Shown in pieces: positions 6,685-8,554 of a stretch of DNA of 8,554 bases; position 1 is the first letter of the stretch; every line of letters begins with the position of its first letter. Both the position numbers and the translations under genes were made by a program. Source of the DNA: an uncultured Bacteroidales bacterium. Lineage in GTDB: Bacteria; Bacteroidota; Bacteroidia; Bacteroidales; Paludibacteraceae. A model generated the notes under the pieces. It was not told where the DNA came from, ran no database searches, and worked only from the letters and a program-made list of their open reading frames with translations. The stretch lies in the NCBI GenBank assembly GCA_903899865.1, contig CAIUKZ010000116.1, positions 1 to 8,554 on the forward strand. Reading direction: 5' to 3'.

Positions 6685-7911
6685 ATGAACGATATACAAT
6701 TGCAAAACATACGTGCTGAGTTCCCTATACTTCAAGAAAAAATCTACAACAAAGAGTTGATTTATTTTGACAATGGAGCTACTACTCAAAAACCTAAATG
6801 CGTTATTGACCGAATAACATTTGGGTATGAACATCTCAATGCCAACATACACCGTGGTGTGCATTACCTTAGTCAAAAAGCAACCGAAGCGCATGAAGAT
6901 GCCCGAACGGTAGTAGCCAATTTTCTTGGAGCAAAAACCCGTGAGGAAATCATCTTTACTAGGGGCACCACCGAAGCCATCAACTTGATAGCGTTCTCAT
7001 TTGGTGAGGCGTTTTGCACAGAGGGTGATGAAGTGATTGTGTCTGAATTGGAACATCACGCTAACATTGTGCCTTGGCAAATGCTATGCGAGCGCAAGAA
7101 GATGAAACTTAGAGTGATTCCCATCAATGAAAATGGGGAGTTAGACGTAGATGCGTACAAATCGCTGCTCAACGAAAAAACCAAAATTGTAGCAATAGCA
7201 CATGTGTCAAATGTGCTTGGCACCATCAATCCGGTGAAAGAAATTATTCAAATAGCCCACCAGCAAAATGTACCCGTATTAGTAGATGGAGCACAGGCTG
7301 TACCACATATCAAGGTGGATGTGGTAGAATTGGATGCTGACTTTTATGTGTTTTCTGGTCACAAAATATATGGACCTACAGGCATTGGTGCTTTGTATGG
7401 AAAAGCGAAATGGTTGAATCAAATCCCTCCCTATCAAGGCGGTGGTGAAATGATTGCTACTGTTAGTTTTGAAAAAACTACTTACAACGAGCTTCCTTTC
7501 AAATTTGAAGCCGGAACGCCCGATTACATTGGATCAACAGCTTTGGCCGAGGCGTTGAAATATGTAGAAATGATTGGACTAGATCAAATAGCTGAGCATG
7601 AACACAGTTTGCTAACTTACTGCACTGAGAGACTTATAAATGAAATTGAAGGCATACGAATCATTGGTACAGCCAAAGAGAAAAGTGCTGTAATTTCGTT
7701 TTTGGTTGGAAACATTCACCCTTATGACATTGGCATGCTACTGGATAAGCTGGGCATCGCTGTTCGCACCGGACACCATTGCGCCCAACCACTCATCGAC
7801 TCACTGGGGATACCTGGAACTGTAAGAGCCTCTTTTGCATTATACAACACAAAATCAGAAATTGACGTTTTTGTAGATGCGCTGAAAAAGGTGGTGGGAA
7901 TGCTTGGATAA
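6685..7911 (+). CDS. sufS: Cysteine desulfurase SufS (group II, PLP-dependent)
   Basis: A 408-residue class V aminotransferase-fold enzyme, close to the usual length of SufS (about 406). It takes sulfur from L-cysteine, giving alanine and an enzyme persulfide for Fe-S cluster assembly in the cytoplasm. Landmarks in order: IYFDNGATTQKP near residue 25, ELEHHANIVPWQ (PLP ring-stacking His), SNVLGTINPVKEI, DGAQAVPHIKVDV (Asp that contacts the PLP nitrogen), and SGHKIYGPTG with PLP lysine K227. The catalytic cysteine is C366 in RTGHHCAQP, the short RxGHHCA loop that marks group II (SufS) rather than group I (IscS/NifS). I chose the ATG at 6685 (MNDIQLQNIRAEFPIL) because it matches the family's N-terminus; a TTG at 6670 in frame would add five residues. 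sufE follows 75 bp downstream on the same strand and is its expected sulfur acceptor. No sufBCD genes are seen upstream. Confidence 0.96.
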   Translation: MNDIQLQNIRAEFPILQEKIYNKELIYFDNGATTQKPKCVIDRITFGYEHLNANIHRGVHYLSQKATEAHEDARTVVANFLGAKTREEIIFTRGTTEAINLIAFSFGEAFCTEGDEVIVSELEHHANIVPWQMLCERKKMKLRVIPINENGELDVDAYKSLLNEKTKIVAIAHVSNVLGTINPVKEIIQIAHQQNVPVLVDGAQAVPHIKVDVVELDADFYVFSGHKIYGPTGIGALYGKAKWLNQIPPYQGGGEMIATVSFEKTTYNELPFKFEAGTPDYIGSTALAEALKYVEMIGLDQIAEHEHSLLTYCTERLINEIEGIRIIGTAKEKSAVISFLVGNIHPYDIGMLLDKLGIAVRTGHHCAQPLIDSLGIPGTVRASFALYNTKSEIDVFVDALKKVVGMLG

Positions 7912-7986
7912 TTGATAATTAAGAGAGACGCAGTTGTTTTACTGTTTGTCGCTGATTACTGGAATACAGCTAACTGAATATACACT

Positions 7987-8406
7987 ATGAGCATAATTGA
8001 TTTACAAGACGAGATTATTGAAGAATTTAGCATGTTTGATGACTGGATGGACAAGTACGCCTTACTCATTGATTTAGGAAACTCACTTGAACCATTGAAT
8101 ACAGAAAACAAAACACCACAAAACATCATAGAGGGTTGTCAGAGCCGAGTGTGGCTACACGCAGAAATGCACGAGGGCAATGTGATTTATTACGGTGAGA
8201 GTGACGCTGTGTTGGTTAAAGGTATTGTTTCGTTGCTTATCAAGGTATTATCCAACCACACCCCCGATGAAATTATCAATACCGATCTTTATTTCATTGA
8301 GCAAATTGGACTTCGTGAACACCTCTCTCCTACCCGTTCCAATGGATTGCTAGCCATGGTGAAACAAATGAAAATGTTTGCACTAGCATATAAGGCAAAA
8401 TCATAA
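7987..8406 (+). CDS. sufE: SufE, sulfur acceptor for cysteine desulfurase
   Basis: A 139-residue protein, the normal size for SufE (about 140). SufE takes the persulfide sulfur from SufS, stimulates its activity and passes sulfur on to the SufBCD scaffold. The acceptor cysteine is C51, in IIEGCQSRVWL, the family signature GCxSxVW, at the same position as in the Escherichia coli protein. The N-terminus (LQDEIIEEFSMFDDWMDKYALLIDLG) and the C-terminal HLSPTRSNGLLAMVKQMK are also typical. The ATG at 7987 is the natural start, with no Shine-Dalgarno sequence, as usual in Bacteroidota. The gene lies 75 bp after sufS on the same strand with no clear terminator between, so both are probably cotranscribed. 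Confidence 0.95.
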   Translation: MSIIDLQDEIIEEFSMFDDWMDKYALLIDLGNSLEPLNTENKTPQNIIEGCQSRVWLHAEMHEGNVIYYGESDAVLVKGIVSLLIKVLSNHTPDEIINTDLYFIEQIGLREHLSPTRSNGLLAMVKQMKMFALAYKAKS

Positions 8407-8457
8407 GGTACTCAACGCTTTGATGAAACGGATATGAGGAATAAAAATCGACTTTAA

Positions 8458-8553
8458 ACAGATGAAAATTCTTCTATCCGTTCACAAGTCAGTTTTGAAC
8501 TGATGACAGCCATGGGTATCCCCGCACCTGGTGTGGTAGATGCACCCACGTAA
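8458..8553 (+). pseudogene. Possible remnant of a CotH-type protein
   Basis: A short open stretch of 31 codons between in-frame stops (TAA at 8455-8457 and TAA at 8551-8553). The translation includes SSIRSQVSFELMTAMGIPAP. That recalls the conserved piece of CotH-family proteins in which an arginine is followed by a helix and a 'MG-x-PAP' turn. There is no suitable start codon for the whole piece; the first ATG is at 8503. It is either a decayed fragment or a chance open frame; the window ends one base after the stop, so what follows is unknown. The match is from memory of the family pattern and is weak. Confidence 0.22.
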
Positions 8554-8554
8554 A

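Noticed and set aside
6589..6894. 101-codon open frame on the minus strand overlapping the start of sufS
   Set aside because: It overlaps the sufS promoter and conserved N-terminus; its translation shows no family features.
8404..8460. Possible terminator after sufE
   Set aside because: No stable inverted repeat followed by a T-run is visible in this stretch.

Overview
The window looks like an ordinary chromosomal stretch of a member of the Bacteroidota. It is AT-rich, its genes lack clear Shine-Dalgarno sequences, and the gaps hold TAnnTTTG boxes, the -7 element of the Bacteroidota housekeeping sigma factor. The protein types also fit: a PD40/TPR envelope protein, an AsmA protein with a long helical tail, and a WalJ/YycJ-like hydrolase. 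I cannot place it below phylum level.

Left part, minus strand (4451 down to 1): three genes read leftward. First is a 905-aa AsmA-family inner-membrane protein. Only 12 bp later comes a 472-aa secreted or periplasmic TPR/PD40 protein. After 75 bp comes the first 75 codons of a metallo-beta-lactamase-fold hydrolase that runs off the window. The first two almost certainly share a transcript. They are probably envelope proteins: AsmA-like proteins are linked to lipid transport or outer-membrane homeostasis, and TPR/PD40 proteins are common periplasmic scaffolds in this phylum.

Middle (4452-4618) is a divergent promoter region with TAnnTTTG boxes on both strands. Rightward lies a 593-aa radical SAM protein with a cobalamin-binding-like N-terminal region. 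Its cysteine motif is C-x4-C-x2-C (not the usual C-x3-C-x2-C), with a fourth cysteine two residues on. Its substrate is unknown, and it is the most interesting single gene here.

Right part, plus strand: after 284 bp without an intact gene come sufS (cysteine desulfurase) and sufE (its sulfur acceptor), 75 bp apart and probably one operon. They mobilise sulfur from cysteine for Fe-S cluster assembly. No sufB, sufC or sufD is in the window; sufSE is preceded by the radical SAM gene.

Two gaps hold short open stretches that look like decayed coding sequence: minus strand 6434-6556, and plus strand 8458-8553, the latter resembling a piece of a CotH-type protein. I see no mobile element, CRISPR array, rRNA, intact tRNA or convincing terminator, and no multi-gene system that I would call new.
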